Shown here: piece after piece, positions 16,523-25,055 of the stretch
Position numbering within the stretch: the first letter of the stretch is position 1
Layout: each line of letters begins with the position of its first letter
NCBI GenBank assembly: GCA_964235605.1
Contig: CAXSCR010000003.1
Coordinates: 133,938-197,937, forward strand
Length of the DNA: 64,000 nt
Reading direction: 5' to 3'
Origin: DATCRE01 sp964235605
Lineage (GTDB): Bacteria > Bacteroidota > Bacteroidia > Cytophagales > Cyclobacteriaceae
Position numbers and translations under genes: made by a program
The notes under the pieces: generated by a model
Seen by the model: the letters and a program-made list of their open reading frames with translations, nothing else
Told to the model about the DNA's origin: nothing
Databases searched by the model: none

Positions 16523-19417
16523 CTACCCACGATAACAAATCGTTTTATAAGGACAATTTGTACAATGCGCAATATCGGTAGTTTGACTGAAAGGAACTTC
16601 AGGGTTGAAGAGCTCTTGTAGCAGTGTCTCCAGGGACAATTGAAATTCGGGGAGTAAATGACTTACGCTCTTTAAACGTTCATGGTTTAATTTTAAGCCG
16701 AATGGCTCATCTCCGAATAAAGTATTTCTGTTAAAGAGTCCAGCATTTATTCTTTGATCGGTCGCATATAAATGATTTGCTTTGTAGAGCAGCGCATAAT
16801 ATAAAGTTTGGAAGGCGGCTTTATTTAATTCGCCTTCTTGAACAAATAGAGATGCAAGTCCGCCTCTAATTTCAACTTTATCTTTACCGGTTTTGTAATC
16901 TATTACACGTACATCATCGCCTTTACGATCAATGCGGTCGATAATACCTTTTATCATTACGGACTGTTTTTTACCCTCAGTAAAGACCGGTAATAAATGG
17001 GTAAGGCCGCCACGTTCTACACCTTCAATCTCAAAAGGTGCATAGGCAACATCCTTTTCTATTATACGATCTGCAAATTGCTTTACAACTTCTCGTACCA
17101 CAAGACGTTGACCATCGTAGTCAACGGGTTTATCAGGATCAAGCTTGTAGGTATCAATGAAAACTTTATCAATCAACTGTGGGATAACTTTTTTATGCTC
17201 TTCAAGGTCGGCTGCTTCAAGGAAAGTTTTGCCCGTACGTACTTGAATGGTTTCGTAAAAGAATTGCATGACTTGATGTACAAAACTTCCAAGAATCCGC
17301 GCATCGAGATCTTCTTCAACCTCTGAAGCTTCTCTGATGTTGGCAACATGCCGCATATAAAAGCGAAGTTTGCACTCAAGATAGTCAATAAGGTTGGTGG
17401 GATAGAAACCACGACCCGCAGGATGTCCTTGCAAAAACATGCGCAGTTTGCTTAAGACCTCTGCATCTTTTATTACTTCAACATTTGTAATTGAATTGGG
17501 CTGCACCGGATTATGAAGAATTTTCTTTTTTATATCCCAACCTGATTCATACAATACCTGCTGTAGATATCGACTCATCTCTCCCTGCCCTAACACATCC
17601 GTTTCAGAATTATAGAAAAGGAAAATGTTTTCAGCGCGTTGCATAACCCGGTAGAACAAATACGCATAAATAGAATCTTGATGTTCTGGGGTTGGTAAGC
17701 CGTAGGCTTTCCTAATATTAAAAGGAATATATGACCCTTTACCTCCGCCTGATGGTAACGCACCTTCATTTAACGAAAGGATAAAAACATTTTTAAAATC
17801 AATGTTACGCGTTTCAAGAACCCCCATTACCTGAAGGCCTTTTAGTGGTTCACCTGTAAATGGAATTTTTTGCGCCCGTACCAGCTGTCGAAAAAGTCGC
17901 AGGAAAGATTTTAATGCATCACGCTCAGTAGATTGAATAGACTTGCCAGTTATTGCAATTGGATCTTGCGGTTGCTGATCAAGTACCTCTTCTACACGAT
18001 TTATGAATTTTATGAAATGAAAAGAATATTCTTTATCGAATTCAGCAATGTTATCAAGCAACCCTATGTGCATTACAATTTGCCGTAGGTATTGGGTAAT
18101 AGATAAATCGCCTGACGGCGAAAATAATTCTTTAAAGATTAGTTGGTGTAAAACACAATCTGATTGTAGCCAATCTGCTGCAATGTAAACTCGGTTGTGT
18201 TTATTAATATCTTTACGCTTTTCATTACCAGACCTTGCATCAGCAGCAACAACATATGGATGACCTAAAATTGCCAGAACCTGACGGTGATTAAATTCAC
18301 CACTACGCTTATTGATGTGAAGTTCAACAAGTAATTCTATCAGATTAAAAAGTGGTGTACTACTCAGCGGAAACCCCATAGTAACATTGAGGGTCTCTAC
18401 ACTCGCCGAAATTCCGTGCAACACGGGTAACATGAGTTTTTCATCAGGCAATACAATCAGCGTTTCTTCAGGAGTGATACCTTTCGCTAATTGTTCCTTC
18501 AGTATCTGCGACATTAATTTTGCCTGACCTACGTGTTGCGCAGCGCCTAATACATGCACTGTTTTCTGGGCTTTGAAGTTAGAAGGAATATCAGACGAGA
18601 AAGTCTTACCTAATATGGGGTGTTTTTGATACTCACGAAAAAATGATCCCGCTTCTTGCGTGTTGTTGTTTACATAATAGGTATCCAGATCCCAATGAAC
18701 TTCTGCGTTTTGCTCTGTAACAAAAAAAGAAACTATCTCCTCCTCTGCTTTGGTGAACGCATTAAATCCTACAAAATGAAGTTTATCTTCTGCCTTATAA
18801 GGCGATTTAATTTTTCTAGAAACAATGCCTTCCGCGACTGCGCGATGCAACATGCCTTCATATGCGTGTCCTTCTTGTGCTAATTGCTTTTTAAATTCAA
18901 GATATACATCCGGAAGTTGTCTCCACAAGTGAAGGAATTTCTTCTTGTTGGTAGATGAGTGCTCATCAAAATTGTTCCAGAAACTTTTTAAGAACTCAAG
19001 TTGCTCAGGCGTTAGAAAATCAAAGCTGGAATCTATTTCCTTTTGATGACTGAGGTCTTTAAATAATTGAGATGCATTAGCCATGTATTTATCGATCTCA
19101 TCAAAATCGCGGAGCAACATTTCGCCCCAGAAATAAAATTGATCGAATGATTCATCGCTACTAACAACATATTGATAAGCTTTATAAAGCCTGTGAATCA
19201 AACCAAGTTTATCGGGTACAACCCAATGAGAAAATTGACTTATGAAATCTTCAATGGTAATTAATCGCGGTGAAAAAGCAGGTTTACTAATTAAGCTGCT
19301 TACATGCTTTCTAAAATATAAAGCAGCTCTGCGGTTAGGGAATACCAGTGTATGTAAATTTAATGGAATATGGGTGTCACGAATTTTTTCCGCAAGTTCC
19401 AATAAGAAAGGTTTCAT
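16523..19417 (-). CDS. AddB-like PD-(D/E)XK nuclease of the RecB family
   Basis: 964 residues, ATG start. The N-terminal two thirds resemble an inactivated helicase (LVFPNRRAALYFRKHV; ETLIVLPDEKLMLPVL). The C-terminal nuclease domain begins at SxxxYLECKLRFY (first Cys of an iron-sulfur staple) and has IKGIIDRIDRKGDDVRVIDYKTGK (catalytic Asp and Lys), QTLYYALLY, and the remaining cluster Cys residues in HCTNCPYKTIC near the end. Expected role: double-strand break end processing. The partner AddA-type helicase gene, often adjacent, is not in this window. The 3' end has a diverged partial copy at 16154. Confidence 0.87.
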   Translation of the reverse strand: MKPFLLELAEKIRDTHIPLNLHTLVFPNRRAALYFRKHVSSLISKPAFSPRLITIEDFISQFSHWVVPDKLGLIHRLYKAYQYVVSSDESFDQFYFWGEMLLRDFDEIDKYMANASQLFKDLSHQKEIDSSFDFLTPEQLEFLKSFWNNFDEHSSTNKKKFLHLWRQLPDVYLEFKKQLAQEGHAYEGMLHRAVAEGIVSRKIKSPYKAEDKLHFVGFNAFTKAEEEIVSFFVTEQNAEVHWDLDTYYVNNNTQEAGSFFREYQKHPILGKTFSSDIPSNFKAQKTVHVLGAAQHVGQAKLMSQILKEQLAKGITPEETLIVLPDEKLMLPVLHGISASVETLNVTMGFPLSSTPLFNLIELLVELHINKRSGEFNHRQVLAILGHPYVVAADARSGNEKRKDINKHNRVYIAADWLQSDCVLHQLIFKELFSPSGDLSITQYLRQIVMHIGLLDNIAEFDKEYSFHFIKFINRVEEVLDQQPQDPIAITGKSIQSTERDALKSFLRLFRQLVRAQKIPFTGEPLKGLQVMGVLETRNIDFKNVFILSLNEGALPSGGGKGSYIPFNIRKAYGLPTPEHQDSIYAYLFYRVMQRAENIFLFYNSETDVLGQGEMSRYLQQVLYESGWDIKKKILHNPVQPNSITNVEVIKDAEVLSKLRMFLQGHPAGRGFYPTNLIDYLECKLRFYMRHVANIREASEVEEDLDARILGSFVHQVMQFFYETIQVRTGKTFLEAADLEEHKKVIPQLIDKVFIDTYKLDPDKPVDYDGQRLVVREVVKQFADRIIEKDVAYAPFEIEGVERGGLTHLLPVFTEGKKQSVMIKGIIDRIDRKGDDVRVIDYKTGKDKVEIRGGLASLFVQEGELNKAAFQTLYYALLYKANHLYATDQRINAGLFNRNTLFGDEPFGLKLNHERLKSVSHLLPEFQLSLETLLQELFNPEVPFSQTTDIAHCTNCPYKTICYRG

Positions 19418-19488
19418 TCTTTATCTATGCTTTAATCATTAAATATACACCGGCGCTAAAACAATCGTTCAGCGTTAGGTATCATAAA

Positions 19489-19517
19489 AAAAGCCGAGGC
19501 TAATCACTTCGGCTTTT
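19489..19517. terminator. bidirectional-type terminator after the DUF2911 gene
   Basis: AAAAGCCGA ... TCGGCTTTT, a perfect 9-bp stem with an 11-nt loop, flanked by A and T runs. It lies 20 bases after the minus-strand DUF2911 stop. Confidence 0.85.
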
Positions 19518-19536
19518 GTTATAACTAAATTTCTTT

Positions 19537-20049
19537 CTAATTCACTTTAAAAGCGACAGCTGTGTCTTCCCACTTTAATTCTAACGCGTCTTTTCCAACG
19601 GTGATGGTAAAGGTTTCAACAAAAGCACTGGTTTTAGTTGGTTTAACATTTACACGAAGCACATCATTTGCCTGTTTGTAACTATAAGCACCCCATTGCT
19701 TGCCATATTTTTGAAAGATGATGGTCCACTCAGCTTCTCCTGGAATTGTAAAGAGTTCATATTTTCCTGCTGGAAGATCTTTGCCTTCAATCTTTACTGC
19801 TTTATCGAATTCTATTGTGGTAGCTTCATTGGCACCTGTGCGCCATACTTCGCCGAAAGGTTCTTTGCCACCAATCATTTTTCTACCTCTTGCCGAAGGT
19901 GCAGAATAATCAACTTTAACTCTTACATCGCCAATAATTCCTTCTGCGGTAGCAGGTGGACTGGGACGTTTACTTGCATCTTTTTGAGCTAGCGCGTTAA
20001 ATGATAGTGAAGTGGCAATAAAAAATAAAAGGAAAGCGTATCGTTTCAT
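19537..20049 (-). CDS. secreted DUF2911 protein
   Basis: 170 residues, ATG start, signal peptide ending near NALAQ. DUF2911 features: VKVDYSAPSARGRKMIGG, the FGEVWRTGANEATTIEF motif, GKDLPAGKYELFTIPGEAEWTIIF, and a C-terminal beta domain VETFTITVGKDALELKWEDTAV. The family is common in Bacteroidota and its function is unknown. It is bounded by terminators on both sides (20092-20119 and 19489-19517), so it is its own unit, with a 12-bp tandem repeat in its leader. Confidence 0.88.
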   Translation of the reverse strand: MKRYAFLLFFIATSLSFNALAQKDASKRPSPPATAEGIIGDVRVKVDYSAPSARGRKMIGGKEPFGEVWRTGANEATTIEFDKAVKIEGKDLPAGKYELFTIPGEAEWTIIFQKYGKQWGAYSYKQANDVLRVNVKPTKTSAFVETFTITVGKDALELKWEDTAVAFKVN

Positions 20050-20066
20050 ATTATTTGATTTTATAC

Positions 20067-20090
20067 GGTTTGTATACGGGTTTGTATACG
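20067..20090 (-). promoter_or_regulatory. tandem 12-bp direct repeat in front of the DUF2911 gene
   Basis: Two perfect, adjacent copies of GGTTTGTATACG (plus-strand reading) end 18 bases upstream of the ATG, and a partial third copy (TATACGG) overlaps. Each contains the palindrome GTATAC. A tandem operator for an unknown regulator is the natural reading. Confidence 0.45.
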
Positions 20091-20091
20091 T

Positions 20092-20119
20092 AAATGCCCC
20101 CGGTTGACCGGAGGCATTT
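20092..20119 (-). terminator. terminator after ffh
   Basis: AAATGCCCCCGG-TTGA-CCGGAGGCATTT, a 12-bp stem with one mismatch, between ffh and the DUF2911 gene. On the minus strand it is followed by ACGTATAC rather than a T-run. Confidence 0.7.
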
Positions 20120-20226
20120 AGAAAATATTTAAAAATTACCTGTAAACTACCTTTCTAACGATATTACCTGCAATTTGGTTTGACAGATTCACATTAAATT
20201 TTATTCTTGAAAAATTGAGCTTGAAA

Positions 20227-21558
20227 TTATTTTCCTAATTGAGTTAATGCTGACATCGCACGTTTTCCGCCTCCCATTTTATTCATTGTTTTCATTAACT
20301 TCCGCATATCTCCAAACTGTTTAAGTAATTGGTTTACTTCCTGTATGGTACGGCCGCTGCCTTTTGCAATGCGGGTTTTACGACTTGCATTAATTAGATC
20401 AGGATTTTCACGCTCAGCAAAAGTCATTGATCTGATAATCGCTTCGATGGGTTTAAATGAATTATCGTCGATGTCAGCACCTTTTAAGGCTTTGCCCATT
20501 CCAGGTATCATGCCTAAAAGATCTTTCATGTTACCCATTTTCTTTACTTGTTGTAACTGGGAAAGAAAATCATTGAAGTCGAATTGATTTTTGCGAATCT
20601 TCTTATTCAGTCTAGCTGCTTCATCTTCATCAAAAGCTTGTTGTGCTCTTTCTACCAATGAAATCACGTCACCCATTCCGAGAATCCGGCTCGCCATACG
20701 ATCAGGATAGAACCGATCGATAGCTTCCATCTTTTCGCCCAAACTCATAAACTTAATCGGCTTGTCGACTACCCTACGAATAGAGAGCGCAGCTCCACCA
20801 CGTGTATCACCATCAAGTTTGGTAAGTACTACGCCATCGAAGTTTAAGCGATCATTGAAAGCCTTGGCTGTGTTCACGGCATCTTGACCAGTCATTGAAT
20901 CGACTACAAATAATGTTTCTGATGGCTTCAAGGCCTCTTTAAGGCGCGCAATTTCATCCATCATGTGTTCGTCTACAGCAAGACGACCGGCAGTATCAAC
21001 AATAACGACTTTGTAATTATTTTTCTTGGCATACTCAATAGCCGCTTTCGCGATTTTTACAGCATCATTATTATCAGGTTCAGCATAAACTTCAACGCCT
21101 ATTTGTTCTCCCAATACTTTTAATTGGTCAATAGCAGCAGGACGATAAATGTCACAGGCCGTGAGCAGAACTTGTCGGCCTTGTCTCTTTATATAATTAG
21201 CAAGTTTACCAGAGAATGTAGTTTTACCCGAACCTTGTAAACCCGCAATCAAAATAACAGCCGGGCTGCCTTCAATTACTATGTCTTCTGATTGCCCGCC
21301 CATCAAGGCTGTAAGCTCATCGCTGGTTATTTTTACGAGCAACTGTCCTGGGGAAATGGCCGTGAGTACATCTTGGCCCATGGCTTTCTCCTTAATCTCA
21401 TCGGTTACTTCTTTAGCAACCTTGTAGTTAACATCAGCGTCAATAAGTGCTTTCCGAATTTCCTTTATGGTAGTCGCTACGTTGATTTCACTTATTCTTC
21501 CCTGGCCTTTAAGGTTCTGAAAGGCCTTTTCTAACTTTACACTTAAACTATCGAACAT
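20227..21558 (-). CDS. ffh: signal recognition particle GTPase SRP54/Ffh
   Basis: 443 residues, ATG start. N domain (MFDSLSVKLEKAFQNLKGQG), then the G domain with G1 GLQGSGKTTFSGKLA, DIYRPAAIDQL, the G3 VDTAGR, TKLDGDTRGGAALS and GLMSLGEKMEAID-like closing loop, then a methionine-rich M domain (about 300-443: GNMKDLLGMIPGMG, RKLMKTMNKMGGGKRAMSAL) that binds 4.5S RNA and signal peptides. It targets inner-membrane and exported proteins cotranslationally. Full length, and terminated by 20092-20119. Confidence 0.97.
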   Translation of the reverse strand: MFDSLSVKLEKAFQNLKGQGRISEINVATTIKEIRKALIDADVNYKVAKEVTDEIKEKAMGQDVLTAISPGQLLVKITSDELTALMGGQSEDIVIEGSPAVILIAGLQGSGKTTFSGKLANYIKRQGRQVLLTACDIYRPAAIDQLKVLGEQIGVEVYAEPDNNDAVKIAKAAIEYAKKNNYKVVIVDTAGRLAVDEHMMDEIARLKEALKPSETLFVVDSMTGQDAVNTAKAFNDRLNFDGVVLTKLDGDTRGGAALSIRRVVDKPIKFMSLGEKMEAIDRFYPDRMASRILGMGDVISLVERAQQAFDEDEAARLNKKIRKNQFDFNDFLSQLQQVKKMGNMKDLLGMIPGMGKALKGADIDDNSFKPIEAIIRSMTFAERENPDLINASRKTRIAKGSGRTIQEVNQLLKQFGDMRKLMKTMNKMGGGKRAMSALTQLGK

Positions 21559-21589
21559 GTTATTTTTATTTAATCAACAGAAAACCTGA

Positions 21590-21597
21590 CAAACTTA
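21590..21597 (-). promoter_or_regulatory. -7 element of the ffh promoter
   Basis: On the minus strand TAAGTTTG matches the Bacteroidota -7 consensus TAnnTTTG exactly, 31 bases before the ATG. The only TTG upstream gives a short 15-base spacer, so the -33 element is uncertain. Confidence 0.5.
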
Positions 21598-21629
21598 GCT
21601 CTCAAACTTTTTCAAAATTACGCATTTTC

Positions 21630-22823
21630 TTAAAGACGGAAAGAAATTAATGGAAAGGCTTCTCCCGCCCGAAATATTGAATTTTCAAGCGGCAGTTCGA
21701 GGAAGCCATCTACATTTTTAAGGTTAGCGAAATCACCAGATCCGCCACCTGCATCTGGATATGCTAAAAGCTTGCCGCCTTCATTTACAACCCTGACTTG
21801 CGCAAAATAAGTTAGGGGAGGTTTAAACGAAAAATCTTCGGCTAGAATTGCAAAATTGGGCCTTGCTTTAACGCCTAAACTTTTCCATAGCCAAGGCATA
21901 ATGTATTTATAAAAACACATGTATGTGGAAACCGGATTCCCCGGAAGGGCAAAACAAATTTTATGATCATCTGAAGAGCCAAACCAAAACGGCTTTCCTG
22001 GCCGCTGACTCACTTGGTGAAAGTGTTTCTTGATACCGATGTCTTCAAGCACTTTTGGGATAAAATCAAACTTTCCTTTCGAGACGCCCCCCGATACAAT
22101 GATCACATCATACGTTTCTTTAATCTTGGTCAACGAAAGCTTTAAGATCTTTTCGTCGTCGGGCAGATGATATTGCGTGCTCTCCCACCCTACGGATTTC
22201 ATGGCAGACTGAAGTGCATACGTGTTTGACCGTCTGATTTGATGGGTCGCGGGCTGCGTGGTAATATCTACCAACTCATCACCACTCGCTACAATGGCGG
22301 TTTTAGGAAATTGAAAAGTACCTACTCTACTTTTGCCGACCGAAGCTAGCACGGCAACTTCCGCAGGGGAAATGACTATTCCGGGTTCAAGTAAAACATT
22401 TCCTAAACTAACATCTTGACCCTGCCGGTGAACATTTTGACCTAACGCAATCTGCTCCAATATTACTTTTGCACGGCCACCTTCAATCTTAATATCTTCA
22501 TATCGAATTATTGTATCTGTACCTAGCGGCAACATGGCGCCGGTCATTATCTCAAGACAATTATTAAGATTAGATAATTTCTTTTCAGGCTCACCGGCAG
22601 CTTGAATGGCCTCAATTAAAAATTCCCTTTGTCCATTGCGCCAAGATTCATAGTTTACAGCAATGCCATCCATGGCTACTCTATTGAATGGGGGGAAATC
22701 GCGATCAGCGTGAATCACCTCGGCTAGTACTTTACCTACAACCTGCTCTATATCTAATGAGACAATTTTTGGTTTGAAAAGATTAGCAGATATAATCGTT
22801 GAAGCTTCGGCAATACTTACCAT
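21630..22823 (-). CDS. moeA: molybdopterin molybdotransferase MoeA
   Basis: 397 residues, ATG start. Family motifs: DRDFPPFNRVAMDGIAV, AAGEPEKKL, EIMTGAMLPLGTDTIIRYED, a VAVLASVGKSRVGTFQFPKTAIVASGDEL segment, DVIIVSGGVSKGKFDFIPKVL and FALPGNPVSTYMCFYKY. MoeA inserts molybdate into adenylylated molybdopterin. It is divergent from moaC across a 78-base shared regulatory gap, in a group of molybdenum cofactor genes. Confidence 0.96.
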   Translation of the reverse strand: MVSIAEASTIISANLFKPKIVSLDIEQVVGKVLAEVIHADRDFPPFNRVAMDGIAVNYESWRNGQREFLIEAIQAAGEPEKKLSNLNNCLEIMTGAMLPLGTDTIIRYEDIKIEGGRAKVILEQIALGQNVHRQGQDVSLGNVLLEPGIVISPAEVAVLASVGKSRVGTFQFPKTAIVASGDELVDITTQPATHQIRRSNTYALQSAMKSVGWESTQYHLPDDEKILKLSLTKIKETYDVIIVSGGVSKGKFDFIPKVLEDIGIKKHFHQVSQRPGKPFWFGSSDDHKICFALPGNPVSTYMCFYKYIMPWLWKSLGVKARPNFAILAEDFSFKPPLTYFAQVRVVNEGGKLLAYPDAGGGSGDFANLKNVDGFLELPLENSIFRAGEAFPLISFRL

Positions 22824-22836
22824 GTTTAAATATTTA

Positions 22837-22844
22837 TAACTTTG
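22837..22844 (+). promoter_or_regulatory. -7 element in front of moaC
   Basis: TAACTTTG matches TAnnTTTG exactly, 58 bases upstream of the moaC start in the moeA/moaC divergent gap. No clear -33 TTG at the right spacing. A small inverted repeat AAAGTT-CGA-AACTTT (22864-22878) lies in the leader. Confidence 0.45.
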
Positions 22845-22901
22845 ATTAACTTAAGTGTTCCCGAAAGTTCGAAACTTTAAGAAGCTTTTTAATAATTTTA
22901 A

Positions 22902-23390
22902 ATGAAAAGAGAAGAAAAGCTGTCGCACGTAGATGAATCAGGCAACCCTCAAATGGTTGATGTATCAGATAAGCAGGTTACAAAACGTGTTGCACGGGCT
23001 AGAGCCATTGTAAATGTTGGTGCCGAAATTCTCAGTCAGCTTAAAGACAATGAGATAATTACCAAAAAGGGGCCCGTATTTCAAACCGCCATTATAGCCG
23101 GTGTGATGGGTGCGAAGAAGACATCCGATCTCATTCCCTTTTGCCATCCCATTGGTCTGGAAGATTGTCAGATTAAAATTTCCGTAAAGGAAAATAAGAT
23201 ACACATTAATAGTAACGCCATCATTACTTCAAAAACTGGCGTAGAGATGGAAGCACTCACGGCCGCTTCAATAGCAGCGCTCACCATTTACGACATGTGC
23301 AAGGCGCTTTCTCATGATATTGTGATAGAGGAAATCACGCTTATGGAAAAAACTGGCGGAAAAAAAGATTTTAAACGAACTAACGAATGA
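22902..23390 (+). CDS. moaC: cyclic pyranopterin monophosphate synthase MoaC
   Basis: 162 residues, ATG start. Hallmarks: LSHVDESGNPQMVDVSDK, KGPVFQTAIIAGVMGAKKTSDLIPFCHPI with the catalytic His-Pro segment, TGVEMEALTAASIAALTIYDMCKALS and LMEKTGGKKDF at the C-terminus. It converts the MoaA product to cPMP in molybdenum cofactor synthesis. The stop overlaps the channel gene start (ATGA), so these genes form one transcript with mobA. Confidence 0.97.
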   Translation: MKREEKLSHVDESGNPQMVDVSDKQVTKRVARARAIVNVGAEILSQLKDNEIITKKGPVFQTAIIAGVMGAKKTSDLIPFCHPIGLEDCQIKISVKENKIHINSNAIITSKTGVEMEALTAASIAALTIYDMCKALSHDIVIEEITLMEKTGGKKDFKRTNE

Positions 23391-24178
23391 CCTTACGAAG
23401 GCGACTGTACCTTACGTTCGAGCCACATGAGAGAGGCGGGCTCATTGAACGGATCTTTGAAATTGTGCTGGTCATTATTATCCTTTTAAACATTTTGGCC
23501 ATTGTCATTAACTCCATAAAAAGCATTCATAACACGTATGCAGAGTTGTTCTGGAACTTTGCGAAGTTCTCCGTGATCTTTTTTACAGTCGAATACTTTG
23601 CCCGCCTTTATAGCGTCGTAGAAAATCCAATCTATGCCGATCCTATTTACGAAAGATTAAAATACAGCCTGTCACCTTTATCTATTATTGATGTGCTTTC
23701 ATTTTTACCTTTTTATCTCACTTTCCTTCCCATTGATCTTCGGTTTTTAAGAATATTTAGGTTGATGGCTTTGTTTCGGATGTTTAAGATCGCCCGCTAC
23801 CTCCATGCCTTAAACATCTTTAAACGTGTTCTTGCTGATCGTAAAGAGCAACTCATCCTAAGTCTTGTCTTCTTACTTTTTGTTCTCATTTTTATTTCCT
23901 TCGTCATGTTTTACGTAGAGCATGACGCGCAGCCAGAGGTTTTTAGTAGTATTCCAGCAACGATGTGGTGGGGGATTGCTACGATTACTACGGTGGGTTA
24001 TGGCGATATAGTACCCATTACCACAGTAGGTAAATTTCTTGGCGGCCTTTTCGCCATCGCGGGCATCGGGTTACTCGCGCTACCTGCTGGTATTCTTTCT
24101 TCCGGATTTTTCGAAATGATTCATACAAAGCACCGAGAGCAGAAATGTCCACACTGCGGAAAAGATATTCATGAGTAA
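23387..24178 (+). CDS. voltage-gated potassium channel-type ion transporter
   Basis: 263 residues, ATG start overlapping moaC by 4 bases. Six membrane spans: S1 (IVLVIIILLNILAIVINSI), S2, S3, an Arg-rich S4 (LRFLRIFRLMALFRMFKIARY), S5, pore loop with selectivity filter TTVGYGD, and S6 (FLGGLFAIAGIGLLALPAG). The C-terminus CPHCGKDIHE looks like half a zinc ribbon. It is a Kv/KvAP-like tetrameric channel by motif. Its place between moaC and mobA is unexpected; no functional link to cofactor synthesis is known to me. Confidence 0.92.
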   Translation: MTLRRRLYLTFEPHERGGLIERIFEIVLVIIILLNILAIVINSIKSIHNTYAELFWNFAKFSVIFFTVEYFARLYSVVENPIYADPIYERLKYSLSPLSIIDVLSFLPFYLTFLPIDLRFLRIFRLMALFRMFKIARYLHALNIFKRVLADRKEQLILSLVFLLFVLIFISFVMFYVEHDAQPEVFSSIPATMWWGIATITTVGYGDIVPITTVGKFLGGLFAIAGIGLLALPAGILSSGFFEMIHTKHREQKCPHCGKDIHE

Positions 24179-24803
24179 TGTGATGGTCCTCAGTCCACAG
24201 TCGACGGTCCACGGTGGGGAAATTTTGGGGCTTGTTTTGGCAGGGGGAAGAAGTAGTAGAATGGGGCGTGATAAAAGTTTGATTGAATATCATGGAAAAC
24301 CTCAGGTGGATTATTTGGCAGAATTGCTTGCGTCATTTTGTAATCAAGTGTTTATCTCTTGTAAGCAAACTGAACAGATGCCTGCTGGTTTGAATTATCT
24401 ATTCGATCAATTTCCAATGGATAGTCCTTTGAATGGCGTGCTAAGTGCTTTCAATTTTAACAGCAACGCCGCTTGGCTTACCGTGCCTGTCGATATGCCG
24501 CTTATTGATTCGAAGACCATTGCATTCCTCATCCTTAACCGCGATGCTTCTAAGGCTGCAACTTGCTTCCTGGACTCTGACGGAAAAAACCCAGAGCCGT
24601 TGTTCACTTTGTGGGAACCGAAAGCTTTTAAACTTCTATCAGACTTCTATAATTCAGGCAAGGTGAGTCCGCGTTATTTTTTAAAACAGGCAGATGTAAA
24701 GTTGCTAACTGTACCCAACTTAAACGTGTTAACGAACATCAATTCGGTCGATGAACTTAAAAAGTTTATCGACCATCGAACCGTTGATAGAGACAACTCA
24801 TAG
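24171..24803 (+). CDS. mobA: molybdenum cofactor guanylyltransferase MobA
   Basis: 210 residues from ATG 24171, overlapping the channel gene stop by 8 bases. The nucleotidyltransferase signature is GLVLAGGRSSRMGRDKSLIEYHG, preceded by about 18 extra residues (SNVMVLSPQSTVHGGEIL) encoded by a word-repeat sequence (CAGTCCACAGTCGACGGTCC at 24191-24210). Later motifs: FDQFPMDSPLNGVLSAF, WLTVPVDMPLIDSKT, and PEPLFTLWEP. It attaches GMP to molybdopterin. The C-terminus (IDHRTVDRDNS) is again built from related words in reverse orientation. Confidence 0.92.
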   Translation: MSNVMVLSPQSTVHGGEILGLVLAGGRSSRMGRDKSLIEYHGKPQVDYLAELLASFCNQVFISCKQTEQMPAGLNYLFDQFPMDSPLNGVLSAFNFNSNAAWLTVPVDMPLIDSKTIAFLILNRDASKAATCFLDSDGKNPEPLFTLWEPKAFKLLSDFYNSGKVSPRYFLKQADVKLLTVPNLNVLTNINSVDELKKFIDHRTVDRDNS

Positions 24804-24861
24804 TTTGAAAATATATTTTCATCGTAGATAGGAAACCGATATTATATATCATTACCCCTGC

Positions 24862-24869
24862 TATATTTG
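24862..24869 (+). promoter_or_regulatory. consensus -7 promoter element for a small membrane protein
   Basis: TATATTTG matches TAnnTTTG exactly and lies 26 bases before the ATG at 24895, the normal distance in Bacteroidota. No -33 TTG is evident. Confidence 0.5.
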
Positions 24870-24894
24870 TAGTGTCTTAAACACAAGGGGCTCA

Positions 24895-25035
24895 ATGAAA
24901 ACATTTTCAAAATATTTCCTTCCGGAAATTTTAAATAACTCAATCAACCGAGATTTGATTCTGATTTTTATAATCGGACTCTTCGCTGCCGTAACGTTGG
25001 TATCTGCGGCTGTTATCATTCTACATCAATTATAA
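24895..25035 (+). CDS. 46-residue single-span membrane protein
   Basis: ATG 24895 to TAA 25035, read directly. The sequence starts MKTFSKYFLPEILNN, and residues 22-43 (LILIFIIGLFAAVTLVSAAV then IILHQL) form one clear membrane span with a short polar N-terminal helix. A consensus -7 element sits just upstream, and the gene lies convergently to moaE. No family recognised. The combination of its own promoter, a clean hydrophobic segment and normal codons makes it more likely real than chance. Confidence 0.55.
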   Translation: MKTFSKYFLPEILNNSINRDLILIFIIGLFAAVTLVSAAVIILHQL

Positions 25036-25055
25036 TAACTGATTGGTGTGTAAGT

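Noticed and set aside
24018..24293. 91-codon minus-strand frame over the channel/mobA junction
   Set aside because: A shadow of two well-supported genes on the other strand.
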